DNA of 64,000 nucleotides from JAGNRR01 sp965230665 (GCA_965230665.1 CBDDLM010000004.1:310001-374000); one strand, 5' to 3'. Numbered from the stretch's first letter, positions 53,736-62,814 are shown. Numbers and translations are program-made. The notes: generated by a model not told the origin, from the sequence alone.

Positions 53736-56231
53736 GTGGTAAACATCATCCCTAGATTCGCAAGAGTATTCTTGCTTTTTAGTATCCTTATCCTATCCTG
53801 TGCTGGAAGTGTTAAGGCACAGGCCTATTACTTTACGGGTACGGTAGTTAACGCTAGGATGGAGCCAATTCCCTTTATTAACGCACGAGTTAAAGGACTA
53901 CAAAGAGGAGCGCGAACCAATGAAGAAGGCAAATTTACCATTATGCTTCCACCAGGAAGACATGAACTTGTGCTTTCTGGGGTTGGGCACAAGACCTTAC
54001 AATCCATTATCATAATGCATAAAAAAGCACAAAGTAGAAGCTTTGTGTTAGAAACTTCAGTTAAAGAAATCAAGCGTATAGTAGTTACTTCTAAGAAAAA
54101 AGATAGAAGTAAAGAAATCATCAGAAAACTCATTGCTCGAAAGAAAAAAATTCAACAAGGGGCACAAGAATATAGTTTTGAAGCATACATAAAGGCAACA
54201 GTTGATGAGGTAAAAAAACAAGAAAAGAAAAGGAAGAAGAGACAAAAGGCCAAGAAACGCAAGAAAGAAAACACACAGAAGGACAGCACAAAAACTCCCC
54301 AGAAAGAAGCAACAAAAGAGTTTGCAGAGGTCTCTTTGCAAGTGCATAGAAGCTACCCAAAAAAGATTAAAGAGGTTCGAACAGGTGTAAGTATTAAAGG
54401 AGATAAAACCAATTTCTTCTATCTTAGTTGTACTGAAGGTGATTTTGATTTTTATGAGAACCTTATTCAAGTAAGAGCTTTGGGCAAAGTATCCTTTCTA
54501 TCCCCTTTTAGCAACAGTGGTTTACTATCCTATCGGTATAAATATAAAGAGTACCTGTTTGATGAAGGTAAGTTTTACCATCGAATACAATTTAGACCTT
54601 CTGCCACTTCCAATGCCCTAATTAAAGGAGAAGTGTGGATACAGGATAAGACTTGGGCTATAAAAAGAATAGATGCCACATTTCCAAATGTACATACACC
54701 CGAATACAAAAAGTTTAAGATTCATGCAGAGTACAAAAAGATTAAAGAGCAGGCTTGGTTACCAACGTCGTATAAGTTTGAATACTTAACCCGTGACAAA
54801 CTGGCGGGACAAACACAGGTCAGTTTTTTAAACTATAATATAGATACAACTTTTAGAAAGAAATTCTTCAATACAGAACTAAGTGCCACTAGCTTAGAAG
54901 CTTATGACCGAGATTCGAATTTCTGGCAAAAAACAAGAACAGAACCTCTTAGTTCTGAGGAAATTAAAATCATTCACTATAAGGATAGCATCTATGATTT
55001 AACACATAGCGATCACTATCGGGACAGTGTAGAAAAGGACATCAACAAAGTGCGGCTCATCAATATTTTGTGGAGTGGGCAAGATATTCAAAACTGGCGT
55101 AAAGAACGTTACCTTAAACTTCCAGCCTTAGTGCAACTGTTTAATCCGTTAGCCATTGGCGGGCCACGATATGGCGCCTGGTTTCGCTATAACAAAAAGT
55201 ACAAGAACAAAAAAGAGGTTTCTTTTTTTCCGAACATTACCTATGGACCTTGGAACAAAGATTATCGCGGACGCATCCTAGGAAATTATTTAGTTGATCC
55301 TTTCAGTCGCACAAGAATCAATTGGGATATTGGACGTAGTACATCTAACCTCTTTTGGAACGATGCGATTGTAAACTTGTTTGATCGAACCAATTACTTT
55401 TTGAAAGAGAATATCACTGTAGGTGTAAGACGCGAGATCATCAACGGGCTGTTTCTTAGTAATACGGTTGAAATGGGGTTCAGAAAAAGTATGAATAGTT
55501 ATGTAATTAGCAATTACTTTGATTCTGTGTTCAATAATGGAGAACTGCGGCGTCCAGTTTATTTCGATGATTACTCCGCCTTTTTTAATGAACTGGAGCT
55601 TTCCTACACACCACAACAAAAATATATTAGAGAACCATATGAAAAGGTTATTCTTGGTAGCCGATACCCAACCTTCTATGCCAAATGGCGCAAAGGCATA
55701 CCAGGAGTACTCAAAAGTATTATTAGCTATGACTTTATAGAATTAGGTGCACGACAAGAAGTAAGTCTTGGCACAATTGGCTTGAGTCAGTATAACATTA
55801 AATACGGCAATTTTGTTCAAGAAGGTAACGTAGAGCCGGCAGATTATAAATTTATAGCAAGGGGTAATCCTTGGCTCTTCTTCAATAGTATGAATTCATT
55901 TCAAGCCATTGACAGTACGTTTGCTCTCTTTAAGGGTTTTGTGGAAGCCCATTACCGACATGAATTTAACGGAGCTCTGATTAACAAGATTCCTTTTGTA
56001 AAAAAACTGAAGTTAGCAGAATCAGCAGGTACTGGATTTCTAATAGCACCAGAAAGAGACCTCCGCTATATCGAGTTCTTTGCTGGAATTGAAAAACAAT
56101 TTACGATCCTGCGACAACCAATTAGGTTAGGAGTTTGGGGAGTCAGTAGTTATGCGAATCAATTCAAAAATCCAATCCAGCTCAAATTCAGTTTACGTGC
56201 TTACAATTTTCAACGCGACCGTTGGGAATAA
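53736..56231 (+). CDS. DUF5686 / CarboxypepD_reg-like outer-membrane protein
   Basis: 831 aa. A signal peptide (cleaved near VKAQA, residue 30), a carboxypeptidase-regulatory-like beta domain (about 31-105, FTGTVVNARMEPIPFINARVKG...), a very basic segment (about 158-192, mostly Lys/Arg/Gln) and then a large C-terminal beta-rich region (DUF5686) likely to be a barrel. This family is typical of Bacteroidota outer membranes; function unknown. The start is GTG 53736; a TAACTTTA element (53722-53729) ends 6 nt before it, so this transcript may be leaderless too. Confidence 0.8.
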   Translation: MVNIIPRFARVFLLFSILILSCAGSVKAQAYYFTGTVVNARMEPIPFINARVKGLQRGARTNEEGKFTIMLPPGRHELVLSGVGHKTLQSIIIMHKKAQSRSFVLETSVKEIKRIVVTSKKKDRSKEIIRKLIARKKKIQQGAQEYSFEAYIKATVDEVKKQEKKRKKRQKAKKRKKENTQKDSTKTPQKEATKEFAEVSLQVHRSYPKKIKEVRTGVSIKGDKTNFFYLSCTEGDFDFYENLIQVRALGKVSFLSPFSNSGLLSYRYKYKEYLFDEGKFYHRIQFRPSATSNALIKGEVWIQDKTWAIKRIDATFPNVHTPEYKKFKIHAEYKKIKEQAWLPTSYKFEYLTRDKLAGQTQVSFLNYNIDTTFRKKFFNTELSATSLEAYDRDSNFWQKTRTEPLSSEEIKIIHYKDSIYDLTHSDHYRDSVEKDINKVRLINILWSGQDIQNWRKERYLKLPALVQLFNPLAIGGPRYGAWFRYNKKYKNKKEVSFFPNITYGPWNKDYRGRILGNYLVDPFSRTRINWDIGRSTSNLFWNDAIVNLFDRTNYFLKENITVGVRREIINGLFLSNTVEMGFRKSMNSYVISNYFDSVFNNGELRRPVYFDDYSAFFNELELSYTPQQKYIREPYEKVILGSRYPTFYAKWRKGIPGVLKSIISYDFIELGARQEVSLGTIGLSQYNIKYGNFVQEGNVEPADYKFIARGNPWLFFNSMNSFQAIDSTFALFKGFVEAHYRHEFNGALINKIPFVKKLKLAESAGTGFLIAPERDLRYIEFFAGIEKQFTILRQPIRLGVWGVSSYANQFKNPIQLKFSLRAYNFQRDRWE

Positions 56232-56266
56232 GAATAGTTTGAGTACTTTAGTTGTCTCCAACTCTT

Positions 56267-57007
56267 ATGAAACGACTTACTCTTTTATTTCTATGCATCC
56301 TTGCATCAACTTCGCTTCTATCTCAAAAAAAAAGCCTATGGTCATTTTCTTCAAGCAATAATCTAGCTTTCTTTTCTGGCAATGTAAATCGGTTTGATTT
56401 ACTTTCTAACAATACAATTGAACATAGCGACAGCACTTTTGATCTTTCCATTAATTATCAATACTTATATGGGGAACAAAGCAAAACCAAATATTTATTG
56501 GAACATATGGCCAGTGCTTTCTATGATTACCACCCGCACAATAAGTTTTCTCCTTGGATCAATACTAGTATATTACATAATGTTTATAAAGGTTTTAATA
56601 TACGTTTCAATGCTGCTACTGGAATAAAATACAGGTTCATTTATACCCCGAAACAAGACTGGTCCATTAGTACCGGTATCCTTTATGATCTACTCAATTA
56701 TGCGAAACCAATTGAAACGAACTTGACCGCACGAAGCCCTGAAGATATATGGCGTTTATCTATACGGCCTAAGATAAAAATCAAATTAAGCAAGAAGGCT
56801 CGGTTTAAACACATTACTTTTTACCAACCAGAGCTCAGAGATTTTTCTAATTTCATCGCATGGTCACAGACCGAGTTGAGCGTTAAAGTTATCGAACACC
56901 TGAACCTATCTGTTCTGTATTATTATTTCTATAATAATAACCCGGCCTACAAAAATATTTCCAGAAGAGATCAACAGCTTCTTTTCGGCATTAAATTCAC
57001 ACTATAA
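56267..57007 (+). CDS. DUF481-like outer-membrane beta-barrel protein
   Basis: 246 aa from ATG 56267 (signal peptide MKRLTLLFLCILASTSLLSQ). The mature part has alternating aromatic/polar strands (NYQYLYG, SAFYDYHPH, LLFGIKFTL end) of a small barrel, ending in an aromatic/hydrophobic C-terminus as outer-membrane barrels do. I judge DUF481-type, less sure of the exact family. 35 nt after the DUF5686 gene; probably co-transcribed, although a near -7 match (TACTTTAG, 56244-56251) lies just upstream. Confidence 0.7.
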   Translation: MKRLTLLFLCILASTSLLSQKKSLWSFSSSNNLAFFSGNVNRFDLLSNNTIEHSDSTFDLSINYQYLYGEQSKTKYLLEHMASAFYDYHPHNKFSPWINTSILHNVYKGFNIRFNAATGIKYRFIYTPKQDWSISTGILYDLLNYAKPIETNLTARSPEDIWRLSIRPKIKIKLSKKARFKHITFYQPELRDFSNFIAWSQTELSVKVIEHLNLSVLYYYFYNNNPAYKNISRRDQQLLFGIKFTL

Positions 57008-57011
57008 GAGG

Positions 57012-57644
57012 TTACATACTAACACGAAACTGTTCTAAATCATCCTCTTGGATTTTCGAATTCCCATAAGACCCATTTAAATCATTCAGTTCAATGGGTT
57101 CGTTGGGAGTCCTGTCGTCCAACTTTCCAATAGTAAAATGGACTTGATCTTGCCCCATAGGTTGTAGATCAGGACTGGGCTTGTATTCAACAACCCGCAC
57201 TACTTTCTCAATGGGCACTTCTCTAATCTGCTCCTTATAAATCGTGTCATAAACTTTTCGCTCTACAATTTTTTCTTGAACCAGATACTCCACTTTCGTA
57301 ACGGATCTTCCAAAAAGAAAATAAGACCCTAGAATGGCAAGCAACACAGCCGCAGCACTTTTATATATAGAAACCTTTGCTGGTAAATAAATGAGAGTTT
57401 TGGGTGATTTCGAGTTTTCCTTAGACTCCAATCGTTGCTTAAGCGATTTCAGAATTTTAGGATCTGGAGCAACGAATGCTCGATCTTGATCCAAAAACTG
57501 ATCAAATTGCCGCAACAATTCATACCGCTCCATATAATCGTCCCTGCTCATTTGAGAAAGCACTATTTCCTGTTCTACAGCAGATAGTTCTTCAAAAGTT
57601 TTTTGCTCCAACAATTCATTTATTTCAAAATTAATATTCTTCAT
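57012..57644 (-). CDS. Probable anti-sigma factor (single-pass membrane protein)
   Basis: 210 aa. A helical, acidic cytoplasmic N-terminal part (1-90), one membrane helix (about 95-112) and a periplasmic part with a repeated-charge helix (about 115-150, coiled coil). It begins inside the end of the ECF sigma gene (4-nt overlap), the usual sigma/anti-sigma arrangement. The classical zinc-binding anti-sigma motif (H-x3-C-x2-C) is absent, so function is inferred from context and topology. Confidence 0.62.
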   Translation of the reverse strand: MKNINFEINELLEQKTFEELSAVEQEIVLSQMSRDDYMERYELLRQFDQFLDQDRAFVAPDPKILKSLKQRLESKENSKSPKTLIYLPAKVSIYKSAAAVLLAILGSYFLFGRSVTKVEYLVQEKIVERKVYDTIYKEQIREVPIEKVVRVVEYKPSPDLQPMGQDQVHFTIGKLDDRTPNEPIELNDLNGSYGNSKIQEDDLEQFRVSM

Positions 57645-58219
57645 TCTATTTTTTTTAAAGGATTATAAACGGCCAATTTCTTAGATAATATTTTGATGCT
57701 ATAGTGTATTCTAGATTTTACAGTTCCCTCTGGGCAGTTCATAATCGTACCAATTTCCACTACCGAAAGTTTTTCTTGATAGCGCAACACAAATGTGCAA
57801 CGATGTTCATAACTCAGTTTCCCTAGTTCTTTATACAAAGCATTTCTAAAATGCGCTTGTTCCATTTTGTCAAAAGGAAGCAATGTCTCTTCTTCTATAT
57901 CTACTTCCTCCTCCAAGTAAGACATGGGCTTTTTTCTAAAATGCTTACGACACTCATTTGCTACGACAGTAAAAATCCATGGTTTAAAAGTTCTATTAGC
58001 ATCAAAACTCATTGGTTTTTCAATAAGTCTGGCAAAGACATCATGCAGTTTATCCTGAGCCAAAGCTTCGTCTTGATTTAGCAGGCGATACATAAAGTAT
58101 AATAAACGCTGACTATACCGAGCATAAATTTCACTAAATGCCTGCATAGAACCATTTTGAAAATGCTTCATGAGTTCCTCATCACTGTGTGATTTAATAT
58201 TTTTCAGAAAAAAAGACAC
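57641..58219 (-). CDS. ECF RNA polymerase sigma factor
   Basis: 192 aa, sigma-70 family ECF type. Region 2 spans about 25-95 (AFSEIYARYSQRLLYFMYRLL...FKPWIFTVVANECRKHFR) and region 4 about 125-180 (YEHRCTFVLRYQEKLSVVEIGTIMNCPEGTVKSRIHYSIKIL, a clear HTH). Start is GTG 58219, directly after the stop of the SUMF1 gene with no gap. The operon is SUMF1 protein - sigma - anti-sigma; the target promoters are not known. Confidence 0.9.
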   Translation of the reverse strand: MSFFLKNIKSHSDEELMKHFQNGSMQAFSEIYARYSQRLLYFMYRLLNQDEALAQDKLHDVFARLIEKPMSFDANRTFKPWIFTVVANECRKHFRKKPMSYLEEEVDIEEETLLPFDKMEQAHFRNALYKELGKLSYEHRCTFVLRYQEKLSVVEIGTIMNCPEGTVKSRIHYSIKILSKKLAVYNPLKKIE

Positions 58220-60148
58220 TTAGTTTACAATCATAACCACTCTAAAACCAACTTCAGGGCTCGGTCCGTTAATATTTTCCTGACTCTTAATTGTTGCAAT
58301 TCCTGCTGGTGTATTCCAACTTCCGCCTTTTACAATGCCAACCTCATCGATCATTTCCGATACGTTTCCAGTCATATTATACATCCCGTACTCATTAGGG
58401 AAATAGCTTTTTACAACTACAGGAAATGTACCTCCGTCAATGGCGCAAGCAGCATGCTTAATTTCTTGAAGCTTCCCACCTTCTGCATACCTATCCGACG
58501 CCAAAGCTCTCACATTCGCCAAAAAACAACCACGTGCATTTCTTATATAAGGTCCGCCCCAAGTATATGGTGCTTGCTCCTTGCCTCCTAAGGCCATAAA
58601 CTCCCACTCTTCCTTTGTAGGTAGTCTAAATTGCACATGCGAAAACTTCTTTTTCCTGTGCTCCAAACCATTATAAACCGCTGTTAACCATTCGCAGTAA
58701 AGTAAAGCCGCCTCATGCGAAATGTTTACTACAGGAAAAGTAGGACCACTTGGGTGGCCACCAGGAAAAATTTCAGTATCTGGTAATTTCTTATACTCCT
58801 TTGGTAAAAGTAAGTGCCAATCAACCTTATCAGCTTTTGCTATATTCAATTCATCGTAACGCTTTTGCTTTAGAAGATCGGTTAAGAACAAATCATACAT
58901 CTCATTTGTAACCTCTGTATACCCTCCATAAAAATTATCTTTTATTTTTACTAGGCCCCTCTCCAACTTTCTAGGGTCTTGAATAACATATGAAATAACC
59001 GAAGAACGCTTTGACTTGCCTAGGATTTTGGCCACTCTTTCTTCCAAATTATTCTTTCGCGCTATTTTATCAATAATCAATTCAATATCATACTTACGAA
59101 CATCAGCACTTTCTTCATAATGGTTGTACAGCGGTAAAAGTGAGATTAAATAATTTGTATTCATATGATCAACAATACCATTGCTAATATGTATACTTGG
59201 ATCAAACTTTAGATAGTCGATTAGATAATTTTTCTCGTAATTCTTTTTAATAACAGCTATATTATCAAATTTTGTATCGCTCCATTTGTAAGCCATGCCT
59301 ACATTGTAAACCTCTTTCTTGAAGGGCTTATACAACTTAGGGTCTGCTGATACAGAGAAGTAAATCGGACGACTTGTATTGCTTTTCAGGTGCCGAAGCA
59401 GTGCTTGTTGATATGCGGGATAGGTATCAAAGTCCTTTTCCGTTTTTTGAAATAATGGAATATCTAACTCTTTGAAATAGCGTGCTCGGTATTCTGGCAC
59501 CCCGAGTAAGGAATGGTTTAGTACATTAACATCTTGACGTATACCGTTTGCATATTGCATGACCAAGGCTGGATAAGTATCATTATCTCCCGATGTAATG
59601 AGCAATGCATTTTCAGTTACACTTTGCAAAACGTTATAGTTCCAATAAAACAAACCGGGTGCTATATCGTTGGATACAAACCATTTTTTTGACACTTCTT
59701 CCAGTTTGGGTTTATCACGTTTCATTTCATAATATGTGAGAAAATCTACCAAGGTCTCCCGGCGATCAGGTGCAAGCTCATAAGCTTTTTTTAGATGATG
59801 AAAATTATCTTCAAGTTGATTAAAAGAAGCATTCCAAAATACGATGTAATGATACTCAAAGGAGTTAGGAATTGCTTTTGCCATGTCTGATACAATTTCA
59901 TCTAGCTCCTTTTGTTCTATGCTTCCCCCAGACACTCGAATCATTCGTTTCGCCGTATAATAGTTTTGCCAAGCAGGCCCATCTTTTTTGTTCTCGTTGA
60001 GATAATCTTTCCACAAATCAGCTTGATTCTTATACCATGTCGTGTTGTTTTTTTGCTTGATATAAGAATAAACCTTTTGTCGTTGCCCGGCCATATTAAA
60101 CCCTACGAGACAAACGAATATCGTTAAAATGATCTTTTTAGATTTCAT
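58220..60148 (-). CDS. Secreted protein with C-terminal SUMF1/formylglycine-generating-like domain
   Basis: 642 aa. Signal peptide (about 1-21). A first part of about 400 residues is helical and not recognised; then a SUMF1/FGE-sulfatase-type domain (about 430-640) with the marks PVVNISHEAALLYCEWL, FRLPTKEEWEFMALGG, NEYGMYNMTGNVSEM, VKGGSWNT and GFRVVM. The catalytic cysteine pair of true formylglycine-generating enzymes is not evident, and gliding proteins GldJ/GldK carry the same fold without enzyme activity. Expected in periplasm or outer membrane. It is the first gene of a three-gene operon with a sigma/anti-sigma pair. Confidence 0.84.
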   Translation of the reverse strand: MKSKKIILTIFVCLVGFNMAGQRQKVYSYIKQKNNTTWYKNQADLWKDYLNENKKDGPAWQNYYTAKRMIRVSGGSIEQKELDEIVSDMAKAIPNSFEYHYIVFWNASFNQLEDNFHHLKKAYELAPDRRETLVDFLTYYEMKRDKPKLEEVSKKWFVSNDIAPGLFYWNYNVLQSVTENALLITSGDNDTYPALVMQYANGIRQDVNVLNHSLLGVPEYRARYFKELDIPLFQKTEKDFDTYPAYQQALLRHLKSNTSRPIYFSVSADPKLYKPFKKEVYNVGMAYKWSDTKFDNIAVIKKNYEKNYLIDYLKFDPSIHISNGIVDHMNTNYLISLLPLYNHYEESADVRKYDIELIIDKIARKNNLEERVAKILGKSKRSSVISYVIQDPRKLERGLVKIKDNFYGGYTEVTNEMYDLFLTDLLKQKRYDELNIAKADKVDWHLLLPKEYKKLPDTEIFPGGHPSGPTFPVVNISHEAALLYCEWLTAVYNGLEHRKKKFSHVQFRLPTKEEWEFMALGGKEQAPYTWGGPYIRNARGCFLANVRALASDRYAEGGKLQEIKHAACAIDGGTFPVVVKSYFPNEYGMYNMTGNVSEMIDEVGIVKGGSWNTPAGIATIKSQENINGPSPEVGFRVVMIVN

Positions 60149-60239
60149 ACAATTTGCTTTCTAGTAATATCCCTGAGAAGAGCAAACGTTCACAAAAATT
60201 GATATTTATTTTTTTATTGACCAAACATAAATGAAAAAG

Positions 60240-60247
60240 TAAATTTG
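60240..60247 (+). promoter_or_regulatory. -7 promoter element of the ClbS/DfsB-like gene
   Basis: TAAATTTG with TTG 20 nt upstream and only 4 nt to the ATG at 60252: leaderless. Confidence 0.7.
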
Positions 60248-60251
60248 TACT

Positions 60252-60758
60252 ATGCCACGCCCCAAAACAAAAAAAGAATTACTAGCAGCATCTGAAAAGA
60301 ATTTTCAAGCCCTTATTGATTTGATAGCCTCCTACCCCGAAGCTGAAAGAGAAAAATATTTTACACCAGACAAACTCTATCAAAACATTCGTGATATTGT
60401 CGCCCATTTGCACCATTGGAATACGCTGATGTGCGATTGGTACGAGGTGGGCATGAAAGGGGAAAAGCCAGCAATACCCGCACCAGATTATACCTGGAAG
60501 ACTCTGCCTGATTACAATCGACTTATATGGGAACAATATACCTCCACACCTCTAAAGGAAGCACTTTCTCTTTTTAAAGCGTCCTTCAAAAAGGTTTTTA
60601 AACTCATCGAGCAACATAGCCAGAAAGAGCTTTTCGAAAAGAAAAAGTATCATTGGACAGGGACAACTTCTTTAGCAGCTTATTTAATCTCTTGTACCTC
60701 TAGCCATTACGACTGGGCAATAAAACGAATAAAAAAATCTATGAAAACAGTAACTTAG
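60252..60758 (+). CDS. ClbS/DfsB-family four-helix protein
   Basis: 168 aa, DinB-like four-helix bundle of the ClbS/DfsB type: MPRPKTKKELL start, DIVAHLHHWNTLM, KWYEVG-like DWYEVGMKG, DYNRLIWEQY, and CTSSHYDWAIKRI at the end, matching the family's conserved His/Asp/Trp positions. ClbS protects Escherichia from colibactin by opening the cyclopropane; in other bacteria the role is not known. No colibactin-like or NRPS gene is near. Leaderless promoter predicted. Confidence 0.85.
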   Translation: MPRPKTKKELLAASEKNFQALIDLIASYPEAEREKYFTPDKLYQNIRDIVAHLHHWNTLMCDWYEVGMKGEKPAIPAPDYTWKTLPDYNRLIWEQYTSTPLKEALSLFKASFKKVFKLIEQHSQKELFEKKKYHWTGTTSLAAYLISCTSSHYDWAIKRIKKSMKTVT

Positions 60759-60917
60759 TTTGATTTTTTTTCTCTTGGAACGCTTTGCCTGTACATTTCT
60801 TATAATTCGAAGTCATTCTATGAAGTAAATAACTAAACTAGTCAAGAGTTGTAGAACAGGTCAAAGAATTGATGAAACATCTCTACAATAAAAGATCAAT
60901 TTATTCGTTTTAACATC

Positions 60918-61262
60918 ATGCAACGCGCACTCCTATTTGTAAAACGAAATATCGCAGAGCTGTATTTACTTGTCATTTTTGTGGCAATGACCATTGGTAG
61001 CACTCCAAACTATCTAGCTCTTATTCTAACTGTCATTGTTGTTTTACTCTTGTACTTGCAACAAAAAACGTTTGGTATCGTCTTTGGCAGTTTGATTGGT
61101 TTAATGGGTATTTATTTGTGCTTTGCTTTGTTATCTGACCTTGTAAAAATCAAAGACTTTGCGACGAAAAGCGCACTTCAGTTTATGATCATAGGATCAA
61201 TGCTTTGCCTGAGTCTTTTATTAGCATCGATCTGGATGATAAAAAAGTATTTCTACAAATAA
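60918..61262 (+). CDS. Small membrane protein of unknown function
   Basis: 114 aa with about four closely spaced hydrophobic helices (about 14-27, 30-45, 50-72, 88-108) and short charged ends. No family recognised. Start ATG 60918. The 160 nt upstream hold no other visible element. Confidence 0.55.
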   Translation: MQRALLFVKRNIAELYLLVIFVAMTIGSTPNYLALILTVIVVLLLYLQQKTFGIVFGSLIGLMGIYLCFALLSDLVKIKDFATKSALQFMIIGSMLCLSLLLASIWMIKKYFYK

Positions 61263-61306
61263 CACGATTACCCAAATTGATATAACTTGCCCTATTAACT
61301 GTAGAC

Positions 61307-62224
61307 ATGGGCTCCGAAACAATACTTAATACGCAACGCCTCACGCTTCGTCCATTTGAGTTAACAGATGCGCCGTTTATTTTAGAGCTAGTTAACTCTC
61401 CGAAATGGATTGAATTTATTGGTGATCGAGATATAAAAACCAATGAGGCTGCCATTGAGTATTTACGAAATGGCCCTATAAAAAGTTATAAGGAACATGG
61501 ATTTGGCCTTTGGCTTGTGGCATTGCAAGATGCCGGACAGCCAATTGGCATGTGCGGTCTACTTCAACGTGATTATTTACAACACCCAGATATCGGTTTT
61601 GCAATATTACCAGATTATCTGGGCAAAGGATACGGAAGTGAGATAGCTAGGGAAACGCTAGTGTACGCCAGAGTTAAATTGGGTATTGAGTGTATTATGG
61701 CTATTACCGATCGAAATAATGTGGTTTCCATTAAGTTGCTAAACAAACTAGGCATGCAATTTGAACGAAGCATAACATCTCCTCAGAACGAACAACTATT
61801 ACTTTTTTCCACTCAAGTGGCAGACGAAGATTCAAAGTCTATAGATTTAGTTACAAAAAAGTTCTTCTCTGTGTTCAATAATCTGGAGAACAAGAAACTA
61901 GACTTAAGCATACTGAACTCAATATGTATTCCTGAAGCCTTCATTGTCAATAACACAGATAGCACACTTATCTATACGCTTCAAAATTTTATAAGGTCGC
62001 GAGAGCAAATACTTACAGATGGCTCGCTTATAAATTTTAGCGAATTTGAACTAGCTCATAACACTAAAATATTTGGAAATATGGCACAACGTTTCTGTCT
62101 ATATTCAAAAAGTGGAGAGTTGCTTGGCTCGAAATTTGAAAACATTGGCATGAAAAGTATTCAATATCTCTTAATGGATAATCAATGGAAAATAGCATCT
62201 GTTGTTTGGTCAGACACAATTTAA
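61307..62224 (+). CDS. GNAT N-acetyltransferase fused to an NTF2/SnoaL-like domain
   Basis: 305 aa. Residues 1-170 are a RimJ/RimL-type GNAT acetyltransferase (TQRLTLRPFELTDAPFILELVNSP; acetyl-CoA loop LPDYLGKGYGSEIARE; DRNNVVSIKLLNKLGM). From about 185 to the end comes a separate alpha+beta domain typical of SnoaL/DUF4440 NTF2-like proteins (KKFFSVFNNLENKKLDLSILNSICIPEAFI ... LMDNQWKIASVVWSD). The two parts form one uninterrupted frame. Substrate unknown. The same-strand TetR gene 64 nt downstream has its own promoter. Confidence 0.82.
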   Translation: MGSETILNTQRLTLRPFELTDAPFILELVNSPKWIEFIGDRDIKTNEAAIEYLRNGPIKSYKEHGFGLWLVALQDAGQPIGMCGLLQRDYLQHPDIGFAILPDYLGKGYGSEIARETLVYARVKLGIECIMAITDRNNVVSIKLLNKLGMQFERSITSPQNEQLLLFSTQVADEDSKSIDLVTKKFFSVFNNLENKKLDLSILNSICIPEAFIVNNTDSTLIYTLQNFIRSREQILTDGSLINFSEFELAHNTKIFGNMAQRFCLYSKSGELLGSKFENIGMKSIQYLLMDNQWKIASVVWSDTI

Positions 62225-62258
62225 CAATGAATACACATATTTATTTTGTTTTCGCACC

Positions 62259-62266
62259 TATATTTG
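62259..62266 (+). promoter_or_regulatory. -7 promoter element of the TetR operon
   Basis: TATATTTG; transcription start about 62270, inside the operator that follows. Confidence 0.66.
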
Positions 62267-62284
62267 TAAGTGATTACTCACTTA
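62267..62284. promoter_or_regulatory. Perfect palindrome, predicted operator of the TetR regulator
   Basis: TAAGTGA-TTAC-TCACTTA: 7-bp perfect arms with a 4-nt spacer, directly after the -7 element and over the transcription start. This is where a TetR-type autorepressor would bind. Confidence 0.75.
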
Positions 62285-62288
62285 TTAT

Positions 62289-62810
62289 ATGACTGAGAAA
62301 CAACTCAACATTATCAAAACTGCTTTAACCCTTTTTGCAAACGAAGGCTACAACGCTGTTTCCACGAGCAAAATCGCTCAGCAAGCCCTTGTTTCAGAAG
62401 GTTTAATTTTTAGGCATTTTAAAAATAAACAAGGCCTGTTAGAAGCAATTATTCGACAAGCTGAAGAAAAACTTATTGAGCTCTTGGGTAACATTTTATC
62501 TGAAACACATGCAGATGAGGTAATTAGAAAAAGTATAGAATTGCCCTTTCAAGTTAAGAAAAAAGACTACCCTTTTTGGCAACTACAGTTCAAACTGAAA
62601 TGGGAAACGGCCTACCACAATCCAAATAAAATGAAACCCTGGACTGATAAATTGAGTTGGGCTTTTAAAGAATTAGGCTATGAAGAACCGAATATGGAAA
62701 GTTTAAAACTTTCGGCACTCATCGAGTCTATTTCGATACAACTTTTAAGAAACGAGCTCAAGAATAAAAACACATTCAAAAACTATTTACTAAAATCTTA
62801 TAATCTTTAA
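62289..62810 (+). CDS. TetR-family transcriptional regulator
   Basis: 173 aa. N-terminal HTH with the TetR signature (ALTLFANEGYNAVSTSKIAQQALVSEGLIFRHFKNKQGLLEAI), then a helical ligand-binding domain. It lies just downstream of a perfect palindrome and 4 nt upstream of an NAD(P)-dependent reductase gene, so it most likely represses itself and the reductases, with release by a substrate-like ligand. Confidence 0.92.
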   Translation: MTEKQLNIIKTALTLFANEGYNAVSTSKIAQQALVSEGLIFRHFKNKQGLLEAIIRQAEEKLIELLGNILSETHADEVIRKSIELPFQVKKKDYPFWQLQFKLKWETAYHNPNKMKPWTDKLSWAFKELGYEEPNMESLKLSALIESISIQLLRNELKNKNTFKNYLLKSYNL

Positions 62811-62814
62811 TATT

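Noticed and set aside
54057..54470. Minus-strand Cys/Phe/Leu-rich frame in the DUF5686 gene
   Set aside because: Complement of the Lys/Arg-rich insert, which always gives Phe/Leu-rich antisense frames.
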